64,000 nt of DNA from Lelliottia sp. JS-SCA-14 (lineage in GTDB: Bacteria; Pseudomonadota; Gammaproteobacteria; Enterobacterales; Enterobacteriaceae). The translations under genes were made by a program, and so were the position numbers. The stretch covers positions 1,178,001 to 1,242,000 of the forward strand of contig NZ_CP141606.1 in NCBI RefSeq assembly GCF_035593345.1, read 5' to 3'. Below, piece by piece: positions 31,967-41,996 of this stretch. The notes beneath the pieces were generated by a model, which made no database searches, was not told the origin of the DNA, and was given only the letters and a program-made list of their open reading frames with translations. Every line of letters starts with the position of its first letter. Positions within the stretch are counted from its first letter, which is position 1.

Positions 31967-32129
31967 AAATACCACGTCTTTTGTTAAGAGAAGTGCAGGG
32001 TGTCATTATTATCCCGCTAACATACCTGTGTGTGAGTTTTGAAGAAAGTCGCATTTCTGAAAACATATTTGTCTATTCTTCTTACTCATTGTAATTTTTG
32101 CGTTTGTCTTTTGGTCAGGGAGCGAGAAT

Positions 32130-33782
32130 ATGAAGTTGATGAAGCGAGGCGTCGCGTTGGCGCTGATAGCCGCATGGGCGCTGGCAAGCCAGCCTGCGCA
32201 GGCGTATGAAAAAGATAAAACATATAAAATCACCATTCTGCATACCAACGATCATCACGGCCATTTTTGGCGCAGCGAATACGGTGAATACGGCCTGGCG
32301 GCGCAAAAAACGCTGGTGGACGGCATTCGTAAAGAGGTGGCAGCCGAGGGCGGGAGCGTATTGCTGCTGTCAGGCGGCGACATCAACACCGGCGTGCCGG
32401 AGTCCGATTTGCAGGACGCCGAGCCGGATTTCCGCGGCATGAATTTAATCGGCTATGACGCCATGGCCGTCGGCAACCACGAGTTCGACAATCCGTTAAC
32501 CGTGCTGCGTCAGCAGGAAAAGTGGTCCAAATTCCCGTTCCTCTCCGCCAATATTTATCAGAAGAGCACCGGCGAGCGCCTGTTTAAACCCTGGGCGTTA
32601 TTCAAACGCGACGATCTGAAAATTGCCGTCATCGGTTTAACCACCGACGACACGGCCAAAATCGGCAATCCGGAGTATTTCACAGACATCGAATTCCGCA
32701 AACCGGCTGACGAAGCGAAGCTGGTGATTCAGGAGCTGAATCAAAACGAAAAGCCAGATGTGATTATCGCTACCACCCACATGGGACACTACGATAACGG
32801 CGAGCACGGCTCGAATGCACCGGGCGACGTGGAGATGGCGCGCAGCCTGCCCGCGGGCGCGCTGGCGATGATTGTGGGTGGTCACTCACAAGATCCGGTA
32901 TGCATGGCATCCGAGAACAAAAAGCAGGTCGATTACGTACCGGGCACGCCGTGCGCGCCGGATCGCCAGAACGGGATCTGGATTGTTCAGGCCCACGAGT
33001 GGGGCAAATACGTCGGTCGCGCAGACTTTGAATTCCGCAACGGCGAAATGAAAATGGTGCGCTACCAGCTGATCCCGGTGAATCTGAAGAAGAAAGTCAC
33101 CTATGACGACGGGAAAAGTGAGCGCGTACTTTACACTCCAGAAATCGCTGAAAACGCCCAGATGCTGTCGCTCCTGACGCCGTTCCAGAACAAAGGCAAA
33201 GCACAGCTCGACGTGAAAATCGGTACGGTGAATGGCCGCCTTGAAGGCGATCGCAGCAAGGTGCGCTTCGTGCAGACCAACATGGGACGCCTGCTGCTGG
33301 CTGCGCAAATGGCGCGCACTAACGCCGACTTTGCGGTAATGAGCGGCGGCGGTGTGCGTGACTCCATCGAAGCGGGGGATATCACCTACAAAAATGTGCT
33401 GAAGGTTCAGCCGTTCGGCAACATCGTGGTGTATGCGGATATGAGCGGGAAAGAGGTGATCGACTATCTCACCGCCGTTGCGCAAATGAAACCGGACTCG
33501 GGGGCCTATCCGCAGTTTGCGAACGTCAGTTTTGTGGCGAAAGACGGTAAGCTCAACGATCTGAAAATCAAAGGCGAGCCGGTTGACCCATCAAAAACCT
33601 ACCGCATGGCGACTCTGAGCTTTAACGCCACGGGCGGCGATGGCTATCCGCATATCGACAACAAACCGGGCTACGTGAATACCGGCTTTATCGACGCCGA
33701 AGTGCTGAAGCAGTTTATTCAGCAGAATTCACCGCTGGATGTGAATGCGTACGAGCCGAAAGGTGAGGTGAGCTGGCAGTAG
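32130..33782 (+). CDS. ushA: Periplasmic UDP-sugar hydrolase / 5'-nucleotidase UshA
   Basis: The 550-residue precursor has a signal peptide ending at PAQA. A calcineurin-type metallophosphatase domain follows with ILHTNDHHGHFW, GGDIN and VGNHEFDNP. A C-terminal nucleotide-binding domain contains GGGVRDSI and FNATGGDGYP. It degrades UDP-sugars and nucleotides in the periplasm so that nucleosides can be taken up. The IS481-family element is inserted in the REP just downstream, and the coding region is intact. Confidence 0.98.
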   Translation: MKLMKRGVALALIAAWALASQPAQAYEKDKTYKITILHTNDHHGHFWRSEYGEYGLAAQKTLVDGIRKEVAAEGGSVLLLSGGDINTGVPESDLQDAEPDFRGMNLIGYDAMAVGNHEFDNPLTVLRQQEKWSKFPFLSANIYQKSTGERLFKPWALFKRDDLKIAVIGLTTDDTAKIGNPEYFTDIEFRKPADEAKLVIQELNQNEKPDVIIATTHMGHYDNGEHGSNAPGDVEMARSLPAGALAMIVGGHSQDPVCMASENKKQVDYVPGTPCAPDRQNGIWIVQAHEWGKYVGRADFEFRNGEMKMVRYQLIPVNLKKKVTYDDGKSERVLYTPEIAENAQMLSLLTPFQNKGKAQLDVKIGTVNGRLEGDRSKVRFVQTNMGRLLLAAQMARTNADFAVMSGGGVRDSIEAGDITYKNVLKVQPFGNIVVYADMSGKEVIDYLTAVAQMKPDSGAYPQFANVSFVAKDGKLNDLKIKGEPVDPSKTYRMATLSFNATGGDGYPHIDNKPGYVNTGFIDAEVLKQFIQQNSPLDVNAYEPKGEVSWQ

Positions 33783-33793
33783 CGGGGGGTTGT

Positions 33794-33809
33794 GCCCGGT
33801 GGCGCTTCG
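33794..33809. repeat. Left half of a REP unit split by the IS element
   Basis: GCCCGGTGGCGCTTCG is the left half of a palindrome whose right half, CTTACCGGGCCTAC, resumes at 35108. The last five bases CTTCG are the target duplication. Confidence 0.8.
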
Positions 33810-35102
33810 GTATGAACCGGAAACATGGGTAACACTTTAGACCGGATACATGGGTAACAGTTATAACTGGCATAGAAGAGGAGACTCACTATGCCCTGGA
33901 CTGAGACCCGACCTATGCAACGCCTTGAATTTATCCGTGCCTGCCATGCAGGCGCGGACTCCTTTTCTGCCCTTTGCCGTCTCTTCGGCATCAGCCGCAA
34001 AACCGGCTACAAGTGGCTTCAGCGCTTCGAACCTTCTGACCCTTCCTCGCTCTTCGACCGCTCGCGGGCACCCCACTCCTCGTCCCGCTCTGTCCCGGAT
34101 GACATCGCCGGTTATCTGACGGCATTACGGCAAAAACACCCGGACTGGGGGCCTAAAAAACTGCGGATGTGGTGTCTCAACCACGCTGTCGATTTTACCG
34201 TGCCCGCGGCCAGCACCATCGGCGATATCCTCAAACGCGAAGGCCTCGTACCGGATAAAAAACGTAAGCGCAGGACACCGGGAAATCGTCAGCCGCTGAC
34301 CAGGGTCAGTGAAAACAATCAGGTCTGGAGCGCTGATTTTAAAGGCAAGTTCAGACTGCTGAGCAGGGAGTACTGCCATCCCTTCACCCTGACCGATAAC
34401 CACAGCCGGTATCTCCTGAGCTGTCGCGGAACAGACCGGGAGAGCGAGCCGTTCGTCCGACAGTGCCTGACGGAGGCGTTCCTGGAATACGGGCTCCCGG
34501 ATGTGCTCAGAACCGACAACGGCCAGCCGTTCGCCGGGACGGGTATCGCCGGATTAAGCCGTCTTGCGGTCTGGCTGATAAAGCTGGGTGTCAGGCCGGA
34601 GCGTATCCGGCTGGGACATCCGGAGGAGAACGGACGTCATGAACGCATGCACCGTTCGCTGAAGAGCGCCCTGCGGCATGGCAATACCTTCATGACGATG
34701 GAAGAGCAGCAGCGCTGGTTCAGCCATTACCGGGAAGAGTTTAACTACGAAAGGCCGCATGAAGCCCTGGCGGGCGCAACGCCCGGAACGGTGTGGCAAC
34801 CCTCAGGCCGGCAGTGGGATGGCAGGGTTCCTGAATACGCTTATCCGGCAGGGGGTATGGTGTACAGAGTCAAATCGAGGGGCACGCTGTATATGGGTAA
34901 AAAGGGGACGGTGTTCCTGAGTGAAGCCCTGACTGGCGAATGCATTATGCTGGAAGAACAGGATGATGGCCTGGAGGCCATCATCTTTAATGGAATAACG
35001 CTTGCGTACTACGACCGAAAAACCGAGAGTGTGGTCCGGATAGACTAGAAAGTGTTACCTATGTTCCCGGTCTGATCTGTCACCTATGTATCCGGTCATA
35101 CA
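33810..35102 (+). mobile_element. IS481-family insertion sequence, 1293 bp, complete
   Basis: The element carries one transposase gene. Its ends are GTATGAACCGGAAACATGGG on the left and, inverted, TGTATGACCGGATACATAGG on the right. A 5-bp direct repeat CTTCG flanks it (33805-33809 and 35103-35107). Each end holds two copies of a motif ACCGGAWACATRGGTRACA: at about 33816-33835 and 33840-33859 on the left, and two inverted copies at 35053-35098 on the right. Removing the element and one CTTCG restores a perfect REP palindrome, which fixes the boundaries. I do not name the exact IS. Confidence 0.9.
33891..35048 (+). CDS. IS481-family transposase
   Basis: The 385-residue protein has an N-terminal helix-turn-helix (ADSFSALCRLFGISRKTGYK). 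A second DNA-binding region and an rve-type DDE core follow, with Asp149 in VWSADFKGKF, Asp209 in VLRTDNGQPF and Glu251 in EENGRHERMHRSLK. It is intact, so the element could still be active. GAAGAGGAGA precedes the ATG. The single frame without a programmed shift fits IS481 rather than IS3. Confidence 0.92.
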   Translation: MPWTETRPMQRLEFIRACHAGADSFSALCRLFGISRKTGYKWLQRFEPSDPSSLFDRSRAPHSSSRSVPDDIAGYLTALRQKHPDWGPKKLRMWCLNHAVDFTVPAASTIGDILKREGLVPDKKRKRRTPGNRQPLTRVSENNQVWSADFKGKFRLLSREYCHPFTLTDNHSRYLLSCRGTDRESEPFVRQCLTEAFLEYGLPDVLRTDNGQPFAGTGIAGLSRLAVWLIKLGVRPERIRLGHPEENGRHERMHRSLKSALRHGNTFMTMEEQQRWFSHYREEFNYERPHEALAGATPGTVWQPSGRQWDGRVPEYAYPAGGMVYRVKSRGTLYMGKKGTVFLSEALTGECIMLEEQDDGLEAIIFNGITLAYYDRKTESVVRID

Positions 35103-35164
35103 CTTCGCTTACCGGGCCTACAAGTTCGAACGTAGGCCGGGTAAGGCGTAGCCGCCACCCGGCT
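35103..35164. repeat. Right half of split REP plus a second REP unit
   Basis: CTTCG (target duplication) and CTTACCGGGCCTAC complete the interrupted unit. A second, opposite unit TAGGCCGGGTAAGGCGTAGC plus CGCCACCCGGC lies at 35131-35162, next to the ybaK stop. Together they were a BIME before the insertion. Confidence 0.8.
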
Positions 35165-35168
35165 TTAT

Positions 35169-35747
<579 letters not shown>

Positions 35748-35771
35748 TTACTTTGAGCGACAATCGGCTCT

Positions 35772-35850
35772 GACCGAAGGTCTCCTTCGGCATAATAATA
35801 ACGATGAAATTCCTCTTTGACGGGCCAATAGAAATATTGGCCATTTTTTT
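35772..35850 (+). ncRNA. chiX: Small RNA ChiX (MicM/SroB)
   Basis: The central segment ATGAAATTCCTCTTTGACGG and the terminator GGCCAATA-GAAA-TATTGGCC-ATTTTTTT are almost identical to E. coli ChiX, and the position between ybaK and ybaP is the same. ChiX is an Hfq-bound RNA that represses the chitoporin gene and is itself titrated by the chb transcript. The 5' hairpin here is ACCGAAGG/CCTTCGG, different in sequence from E. coli but the same in form. The 5' end is estimated; the 3' end overlaps the ybaP stop by one base. Confidence 0.9.
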
Positions 35851-36644
35851 TATTTCAACAGTGACGGCAAATTCCCTTCCCCGTACAGATGCAACGCTCC
35901 CACAGCCACCACGTAACGGCCAGCAGGCAGTCTGTGTAAGGTTTCTCGCCAGGCCTGATTGCGCTCATGCATCAACACATCGTACAGCGATTCGCTAAAG
36001 GTCGAGGGCAGCTCCAGCTTGCCGTTGGCGGGCGGCGTATCAAGCCACCAGCCGATCATCATCTGCAACAGCCTCGCGTTGGTGTGCCAGTGGGTGAGGG
36101 TGTCATCCAGCAGCAGCAGACCGTCCTCGGGGAGCTGGCGCAAAAGGGCAACCTGACTGTCGGCGCCCTCCAGTTCGATAATAGAAAGATGGCGCGCGCG
36201 AGCCGCGTTCAGCAACTGATAATCGATACCGAATTCCCCGCGCAAACCCAGACGCTGGGCCTGCGTGGCCTGCAATACCATCGCGATTTGCCACAGGGGC
36301 TGAGTTTCCAGCATGGAAAGGGAGAGCCCCAGCTCATCGGCCACACGCTCAAGCTCGGCAAGCTGCGATTCGTTGAGGCGCTCGCTCAGCGGAGGGGGAA
36401 TATCAAGGTTCGCAAAGGGGGATTCGCTGCCGGAAATATCCGCTTCGACGATCAGCGCATCGGCTTTGCGCAACAGCTGGAGCAGGGCAGGAGGCAACGG
36501 CGACATATCGCGCGTGCCCATGTGGATGCTGCCGACCAGATGCAGATGCTGACCGCCCGGCAGGGAAATATCCAGCCCCGGCCAGGGATAGCGGCGGGGA
36601 AACAGAGCGCGGAAGGTGGTTTTTATACGACGAAACAGACTCAT
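35850..36644 (-). CDS. ybaP: TraB/GumN-family protein YbaP
   Basis: The ATG at 36644 gives 264 residues (MSLFRRIKTTFRALFPRRYP), the E. coli length. Family motifs are LHLVGSIHMGTRDMSPLP near the N-terminus and RYVVAVGALHLYGEGNLP near the C-terminus, which carry the conserved His and Glu of the TraB/GumN group. These are thought to be metal-dependent, but its role is unknown. E. coli ybaQ, which normally follows, is absent. Confidence 0.92.
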   Translation of the reverse strand: MSLFRRIKTTFRALFPRRYPWPGLDISLPGGQHLHLVGSIHMGTRDMSPLPPALLQLLRKADALIVEADISGSESPFANLDIPPPLSERLNESQLAELERVADELGLSLSMLETQPLWQIAMVLQATQAQRLGLRGEFGIDYQLLNAARARHLSIIELEGADSQVALLRQLPEDGLLLLDDTLTHWHTNARLLQMMIGWWLDTPPANGKLELPSTFSESLYDVLMHERNQAWRETLHRLPAGRYVVAVGALHLYGEGNLPSLLK

Positions 36645-36709
36645 ACGCGCTCCATTCATGGAAAAGTTCATGCTAGCGCGTGGGGATTGAAGGTGCAACT
36701 GATGCATTT

Positions 36710-36782
36710 GTAGGCCTGATAAGGCGAAGCCGCCATCAGGCAAAAAATGCCGGGTGGCGGCTTCGCCTTACCCGGCCTACAA
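36710..36782. repeat. BIME: two facing REP units
   Basis: TAGGCCTGATAAGGCGAAGC plus CGCCATCAGGCA, then GCCGGGTGGCGGCTTCGCCT plus TACCCGGCCTAC, separated by six A residues. It fills the ybaP-copA spacer. Confidence 0.85.
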
Positions 36783-36789
36783 GGTCAGA

Positions 36790-39288
36790 TTACGCTTTTG
36801 GTTTAAAGCGCAACAACCGGTTGGCGTTACTCACTACGGTAATGGACGACAGCGCCATCGCAGCCCCCGCAACCACAGGGTTAAGCAGAGTCCCGGTCAG
36901 CGGCCACAGGATCCCCGCGGCAATCGGAATACCCAGCGAGTTATAGATAAACGCCCCAAGCAGGTTTTGCTTCATGTTGCGCAGCGTCGCTTTCGAGATC
37001 GCCAGCGCATCGGCCACGCCCATCAGGCTGTGACGCATCAGCGTAATCGCCGCGGTCTCAATCGCCACATCGCTCCCGCCGCCCATCGCGATCCCGACAT
37101 CCGCCTGTGCCAGCGCGGGCGCATCGTTAATGCCGTCACCGACCATCGCCACCTGACGGCCCTGGCTTTGCAGTTTAATAATCGCATCGGCTTTGCCATC
37201 GGGCAGCACGCCCGCGATCACTTCGTCGATGCCCGCTTCCTTCGCAATGGCATTGGCGGTGGTCGGGTTATCGCCGGTCAACATCACCAGACGATAGCCC
37301 GCCTGATGCAGCCGCTTCAGCGCGGCCACGCTGTCGGCGCGCAGCGGATCGCGAATGGCGAACAGCGCCGCCGCTTTGCCATCGACCGCCAACAGCACCG
37401 GCGTGGCCCCCAGGGAAGCCTGCGCGGTTAATTCATCATCCAGCGCGCTGGTATCAATTCCGTTCTCGGTAAGCAGCGCTTTGTTACCGAGCAGCAACCT
37501 TTGTCCATCCACCTCACCGCTGACCCCCAGACCGCGCAGGGTGCGGAAGTTGTTCACCTGCGGCAAAGTAGTATTTCCGGCTTTCTCAAGAATGGCTCGT
37601 GCCAGCGGATGGCTGGAGCCTTGTTCCAGCGCCGCCGCGAGACGCAACGCATCCTCTTCAGAGTGCGCGACGGTTCTCACCGCCACCACCTGCGGTTTCC
37701 CTTCGGTCAGGGTACCGGTTTTATCAAACACCAGCGTATCCAGCGTGCTGGCACGCTGGAGGGCATCGGCGTCGCGAACCAGCACACCAAACTCAGCCGC
37801 GCGGCCCACGCCGGAAATGATCGACATCGGCGTCGCCAGCCCTAAGGCACACGGACAGGCAATGATCAGCACCGTGGTCGCAATCACCAGCGTATAGACA
37901 ATCTGCGGCGCCGGGCCAAAGAAGTACCAGATGGCGGCGCTGAACAGGGCGATCCCCACCACGACCGGCACAAAAATGGCGGAGATTTTATCAGCAAGCT
38001 GGCCGATCTCGGGCTTGCTGCTTTGCGCCTGACGCACCATGCGGATGATGCGCGACAGCGTCGTGTGGCTGCCAACCGCACTGGCGCGGAACAGCACGCT
38101 GCCGTCCTGCACCACCGTCCCGGCGTGAACGGCATCACCGGCGGATTTTTGCTGCGGCACCGGCTCGCCCGTCAGCATGGCTTCATCCAGCCAGGCTTCA
38201 CCTTGCGTGATTTCACCGTCGACCGGGACGCGATCGCCGGTGGTTAAGCGCAGCGTCATGCCTGGCTGCACTTCGGCGAGCTGCAGGCTGATTTCGCCTT
38301 CATCCGTCACCACGCGGGCCGACGGCGGGGTGAGATCGAGCAGTCGCTCCAGCGCTTTGGATGAACGCTGTCGGGCGCGGGCTTCGAGCATATGGCCTAA
38401 GTTGATCAGACCAATAATCATCGCGCTCGCTTCGTAATAAAGATGCCGCGCTTCCATCGGGAACCACTGGGGCCAGACGTTCACGCTCATCGAATAGAGC
38501 CACGCCGCGCCGGTGCCGAGAGCGACCAGCGTATCCATGGTCGCAGTGCGATTTTTCAGGCTCTTCCAGGCGCTGGTATAGAAATGTCCACCCGCGAAGA
38601 CCATTACGCCCAGCGTGATGACACCAATCACCAGCCACAGCGTGCGGTTGTCGTCGGTGACCATCATGTTGTCGCCGAGCATGCCCCACACCATCACCGG
38701 AATACCGACCAGCAGGGCGACAATCGCCTGCCAACGGAAGCGTTTCATGGTGGCGATGGCGGTCTCTTGCTGGCGTTCGCGGCGTTTCACATCATCTTCG
38801 ATGGCCTCCGCGCCGTAGCCTGCTTTTTCCACCGCCTGCACTAATTCTGCGGCGGACGCACTGCCCATAATCAGCGCCGTGCGTTCCGCCAGATTCACCC
38901 GCGCCTGTGAGACGCCCGGTACGGCCTGCAACGCATTTTGTACGCGAGAGACGCAGCTGGCGCAGCTCATGCCGTTGATCAGCAGCTGTTGGCTGTCGTC
39001 AATGTCATGGGCTGCCGGAAGCTCAGGGGTCGCCGCTGTCAGTGCTTCCGACGGGATTGATGACTCTGTCAGCGGTTTAGCCTTTGGGTGGCTGAGCTCC
39101 GCCCCATAACCGGCTTGTTTTACGGTATCGATCAGCGCTTCAGCGCTGGCGCTGCCGGTGACGACGGCGCTTTCGACGGTTACATCGGCACGTTCAACGT
39201 CGGGACGTTGTTCGAGACTTTCTTTCACGCGTTTGACGCAATGACCGCAGGAGAGGCCATCCAGGGTCAGGTTGATTGTGTGAGACAT
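36790..39288 (-). CDS. copA: Copper(I)-exporting P1B-type ATPase CopA
   Basis: The 832-residue protein has two N-terminal metal-binding domains with GLSCGHC (Cys14/Cys17) and GMSCASC. Eight membrane segments, the copper-site ACPCALG, the phosphatase motif LTGEP, the phosphorylation site DKTGTLTEG and the hinge [10 protein letters not shown] follow. It exports cuprous ions to the periplasm. A CueR-controlled promoter lies upstream, and a frameshift site within the first 70 codons produces a separate copper chaperone. E. coli has glsA-ybaT between copA and cueR; here they are adjacent and divergent. Confidence 0.98.
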   Translation of the reverse strand: MSHTINLTLDGLSCGHCVKRVKESLEQRPDVERADVTVESAVVTGSASAEALIDTVKQAGYGAELSHPKAKPLTESSIPSEALTAATPELPAAHDIDDSQQLLINGMSCASCVSRVQNALQAVPGVSQARVNLAERTALIMGSASAAELVQAVEKAGYGAEAIEDDVKRRERQQETAIATMKRFRWQAIVALLVGIPVMVWGMLGDNMMVTDDNRTLWLVIGVITLGVMVFAGGHFYTSAWKSLKNRTATMDTLVALGTGAAWLYSMSVNVWPQWFPMEARHLYYEASAMIIGLINLGHMLEARARQRSSKALERLLDLTPPSARVVTDEGEISLQLAEVQPGMTLRLTTGDRVPVDGEITQGEAWLDEAMLTGEPVPQQKSAGDAVHAGTVVQDGSVLFRASAVGSHTTLSRIIRMVRQAQSSKPEIGQLADKISAIFVPVVVGIALFSAAIWYFFGPAPQIVYTLVIATTVLIIACPCALGLATPMSIISGVGRAAEFGVLVRDADALQRASTLDTLVFDKTGTLTEGKPQVVAVRTVAHSEEDALRLAAALEQGSSHPLARAILEKAGNTTLPQVNNFRTLRGLGVSGEVDGQRLLLGNKALLTENGIDTSALDDELTAQASLGATPVLLAVDGKAAALFAIRDPLRADSVAALKRLHQAGYRLVMLTGDNPTTANAIAKEAGIDEVIAGVLPDGKADAIIKLQSQGRQVAMVGDGINDAPALAQADVGIAMGGGSDVAIETAAITLMRHSLMGVADALAISKATLRNMKQNLLGAFIYNSLGIPIAAGILWPLTGTLLNPVVAGAAMALSSITVVSNANRLLRFKPKA
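39077..39088 (-). promoter_or_regulatory. Programmed -1 frameshift site for CopA(Z)
   Basis: On the coding strand, CCCAAAG (39088-39082) spans codons 67-69. A -1 slip reads GGC and then TAA at 39079-39077, ending a 70-residue product after one metal-binding domain. E. coli uses the same heptamer and product length to make the chaperone CopA(Z). Confidence 0.88.
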
Positions 39289-39356
39289 AGCAAAACTCCT
39301 GTATGATTATCCGGTCAACGATTGACCAACATAATGTGTTTAGCTGACTGTTATGA

Positions 39357-39387
39357 AGGTTAAACCTTCCATCAAGGGGAAGGTCAA
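39357..39387 (-). promoter_or_regulatory. CueR-activated copA promoter
   Basis: The -35 TTGACC and -10 TAACCT on the minus strand are 19 bp apart, the long spacer typical of MerR-family control. The spacer carries the dyad ACCTTCC-N7-GGAAGGT (39364-39384), which matches the E. coli CueR box. Confidence 0.93.
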
Positions 39388-39396
39388 GGGGGAAAT

Positions 39397-39807
39397 GTGA
39401 ATATCAGTGATGTGGCGAAAAAAACCGGGTTAACCAGCAAAGCGATTCGTTTTTATGAGGAGAAGGGGCTGGTGACGGCGCCGCTGCGCAGTGAGAACGG
39501 CTACCGGAGTTACACCCAGCTGCACCTCGATGAACTCACGCTACTGCGTCAGGCACGCCAGGTCGGGTTTAACCTCGAAGAGTGCGGCGAGCTGGTCCAT
39601 CTGTTCAACGATCCCAAACGGCACAGCGCCGATGTGAAAAAACGCACCCTGGAAAAGGTGGCGGAGATTGAGCGCCATATCGTGGAGCTCCAGGCAATGC
39701 GCGACCAGCTGCTGTCGCTTGCGGAATCCTGCCCTGGGGATGACAGCGCTGACTGTCCGATTATCGATAATCTCTCCGGCTGCTGTCATCGTAAGACCAG
39801 CGTTTAG
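39397..39807 (+). CDS. cueR: Copper-responsive MerR-family activator CueR
   Basis: A GTG start gives 136 residues beginning [20 protein letters not shown]. It has an N-terminal MerR winged helix, a long dimerisation helix, and the copper-binding loop CPGDDSADC with Cys112 and Cys120. It activates copA and cueO when copper rises. Its 3' end overlaps the convergent ybbJ by four bases. Confidence 0.97.
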   Translation: MNISDVAKKTGLTSKAIRFYEEKGLVTAPLRSENGYRSYTQLHLDELTLLRQARQVGFNLEECGELVHLFNDPKRHSADVKKRTLEKVAEIERHIVELQAMRDQLLSLAESCPGDDSADCPIIDNLSGCCHRKTSV

Positions 39808-40256
39808 CTGGCTTTTACCCGCAGCGTAATCCCTTCGACCGCGATGACTTCGATGCGTGTCCCCGCGACGAGATCCTCATCGGCCACCACTGGCCAGGTG
39901 CTGTCCCCGACGCGGACGTGTCCGCGGCCATTGATGAGCGTGGTATCCAGCGTATAGCGCTGGCCGACCAGCTGCTGCCCGCGCCTGTTGAGTGCGCCAT
40001 CAGCCGGTTTTTGCCTGCGCACCTGGCGTGACAGCCATTGATACCACAGCCAGGCGGCGATCAGCGTCAGCACGGCGAAGAGGGCACCTTGCCACTCCCA
40101 GCCGAACGGCGTGACCCAGACCAACAGCCCGGTGATCACAGCCGCGACACCGCTCCAGAGCAGATACCCGTTGCCGCCCAGCATCTCAGCCGCCAGCAGC
40201 AGCCCGCCAAGGCTCAGCCAGAAAACATGAGGGTGTGCTGCAATCATCTCAATCAT
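39804..40256 (-). CDS. ybbJ: NfeD-like membrane protein YbbJ
   Basis: The 150-residue protein has two or three membrane segments in the first 75 residues. A C-terminal OB-fold domain ([20 protein letters not shown]) is typical of the NfeD group that accompanies stomatin-like proteins. It overlaps the qmcA stop by four bases, so the two are translationally coupled and probably form a complex in the inner membrane. Confidence 0.94.
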   Translation of the reverse strand: MIEMIAAHPHVFWLSLGGLLLAAEMLGGNGYLLWSGVAAVITGLLVWVTPFGWEWQGALFAVLTLIAAWLWYQWLSRQVRRQKPADGALNRRGQQLVGQRYTLDTTLINGRGHVRVGDSTWPVVADEDLVAGTRIEVIAVEGITLRVKAS

Positions 40257-41167
40257 TTTTTGCGCTCATCTCCGCTGTCCTTGATAAGCTCCGCGATCCC
40301 GGCGATAGAGCCCATCAGGCTGCTGGCTTCGAGCGGCATCATGACAACTTTGCTGTTATTGGCCGAGCCAATTTTCTGCAGCGCATCGGTATATTTCTGC
40401 GCCACAAAGTAGTTAATCGCCTGGATATCACCGGCCGCGATGGCTTCCGACACCATCTGCGTGGCTCGCGCTTCTGCTTCGGCGGAACGTTCACGGGCTT
40501 CTGCCTGCAGGAAGGCCGACTGACGTTCGCCTTCGGCTTTCAGGATCTGGGATTGTTTTTCCCCTTCGGCTTTCAGGATCTCTGCCTGACGCACCCCTTC
40601 GGCCTCAAGGATGTACGCACGCTTGGTTCGCTCGGCTTTCATCTGGGCGTTCATCGACGAAATCAGCTCTGCCGGTGGGCGCACGTCGCGGATTTCAATA
40701 CGGGTGACTTTAATCCCCCACGGATTGGTGGCTTCATCGACGATATGCAGCAGGCGGGTGTTGATGTTGTCGCGCTGAGAGAGCATTTCATCCAGCTCCA
40801 TCGAGCCCAGCACGGTACGGATGTTGGTCATCGTCAGGTTGATGATCGCCAGCTCAAGATTGCTCACCTCATAGGCGGCTTTCGGCGCGTCGATCACCTG
40901 AATAAAGCAGACGGCATCGATGGTGACGTTAGCGTTATCGCGCGAGATGATCTCCTGGGAAGGGATATCCAGCACCTGTTCCATCATGTTGATTTTACGC
41001 CCGATGCGGTCCATGAACGGGACGATGAGGCTCAGGCCTGGCTGGAGGGTGTTGGTGTAACGACCGAAGCGTTCGACCGTCCACTGATAGCCCTGTGGCA
41101 CGATCTTCACGCCTGCGCCGACGATCACCAGCACCACAAAAATAAGGATAGGGATAACGATCAACAT
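40253..41167 (-). CDS. qmcA: SPFH/stomatin-family protein QmcA
   Basis: The 304-residue protein starts with a membrane segment ([20 protein letters not shown]). An SPFH domain and a coiled-coil tail follow, with three repeats of [13 protein letters not shown] units around residues 195-230. AGGAGG precedes the ATG. QmcA suppresses loss of FtsH/HtpX quality control in E. coli. It is divergent from fetA and coupled to ybbJ. Confidence 0.95.
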   Translation of the reverse strand: MLIVIPILIFVVLVIVGAGVKIVPQGYQWTVERFGRYTNTLQPGLSLIVPFMDRIGRKINMMEQVLDIPSQEIISRDNANVTIDAVCFIQVIDAPKAAYEVSNLELAIINLTMTNIRTVLGSMELDEMLSQRDNINTRLLHIVDEATNPWGIKVTRIEIRDVRPPAELISSMNAQMKAERTKRAYILEAEGVRQAEILKAEGEKQSQILKAEGERQSAFLQAEARERSAEAEARATQMVSEAIAAGDIQAINYFVAQKYTDALQKIGSANNSKVVMMPLEASSLMGSIAGIAELIKDSGDERKK

Positions 41168-41318
41168 GAAAAAACCTCCTGTTCTGCATTCCGTGTAGTC
41201 ACAAAAATTGCTCGTTTGTTGAACTTAAGTATATCGACTATTGAAGGGAAGTTCGCCTCTAATCCATTAACCTGTTTACAATATTGAGACGAAGCAGAAT
41301 GAAAAAATGGGAAATGAT

Positions 41319-41996
41319 ATGAAGGATAATCACGCGCTTCTGGAACTCAGGAACGTCGGTTTTCGCGTGGGCGAAACCACGATATTGCAGGGGATTAATT
41401 TTCGCGTACAGCCTGGCGAGTTCAGGCTCATTACCGGGCCGTCGGGCTGTGGAAAGAGCACCTTGTTGAAGATTATTGCCTCGTTGCTCAGCCCGACCGA
41501 AGGGGACATTTTCTTTGAAGACAAGGATATCGCGACGCTTTCACCTGAGAGCTACCGCCAGCAGGTCTCGTACTGCGTGCAAACGCCTTCCCTGTTTGGG
41601 GAGACGGTTTACGACAATCTGATCTTCCCCTGGCAGATCCGCGATAAAGCGCCGGAACCGGAAAAATTCATCACCGATCTGGCGCGTTTTAATCTGCCAG
41701 AGGAAACCCTGACTAAGTCCGTAAACGAACTTTCCGGCGGCGAAAAACAGCGCGTCTCGCTGATTCGTAATCTGCAATTTCTGCCGAAAATTTTGCTGCT
41801 GGATGAAGTGACCAGTGCGCTGGACGAGAGCAACAAGCGCAACGTGAATGAGATCATTCATCGCTATGCCAAAGAGAACAACATTGCGGTGCTGTGGGTG
41901 ACGCACGACGCGGGTGAGATTGCCCATGCCGACGAGGTGATCACCCTTCAGGCACACGGCGGAAAGATGCAGGAGGCAAACCGTGAACGAGCATAA
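41319..41996 (+). CDS. fetA: Iron-export ABC transporter ATPase FetA (YbbL)
   Basis: The product of 225 residues (from the ATG at 41319) has Walker A GPSGCGKSTLL, signature LSGGEKQRVSL and Walker B ILLLDEVTSALDE. An ATG at 41307 is an alternative start; neither has a strong ribosome-binding site. FetAB enhances iron export and oxidative-stress resistance in E. coli. fetB begins inside the end of this gene. Confidence 0.93.
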   Translation: MKDNHALLELRNVGFRVGETTILQGINFRVQPGEFRLITGPSGCGKSTLLKIIASLLSPTEGDIFFEDKDIATLSPESYRQQVSYCVQTPSLFGETVYDNLIFPWQIRDKAPEPEKFITDLARFNLPEETLTKSVNELSGGEKQRVSLIRNLQFLPKILLLDEVTSALDESNKRNVNEIIHRYAKENNIAVLWVTHDAGEIAHADEVITLQAHGGKMQEANRERA

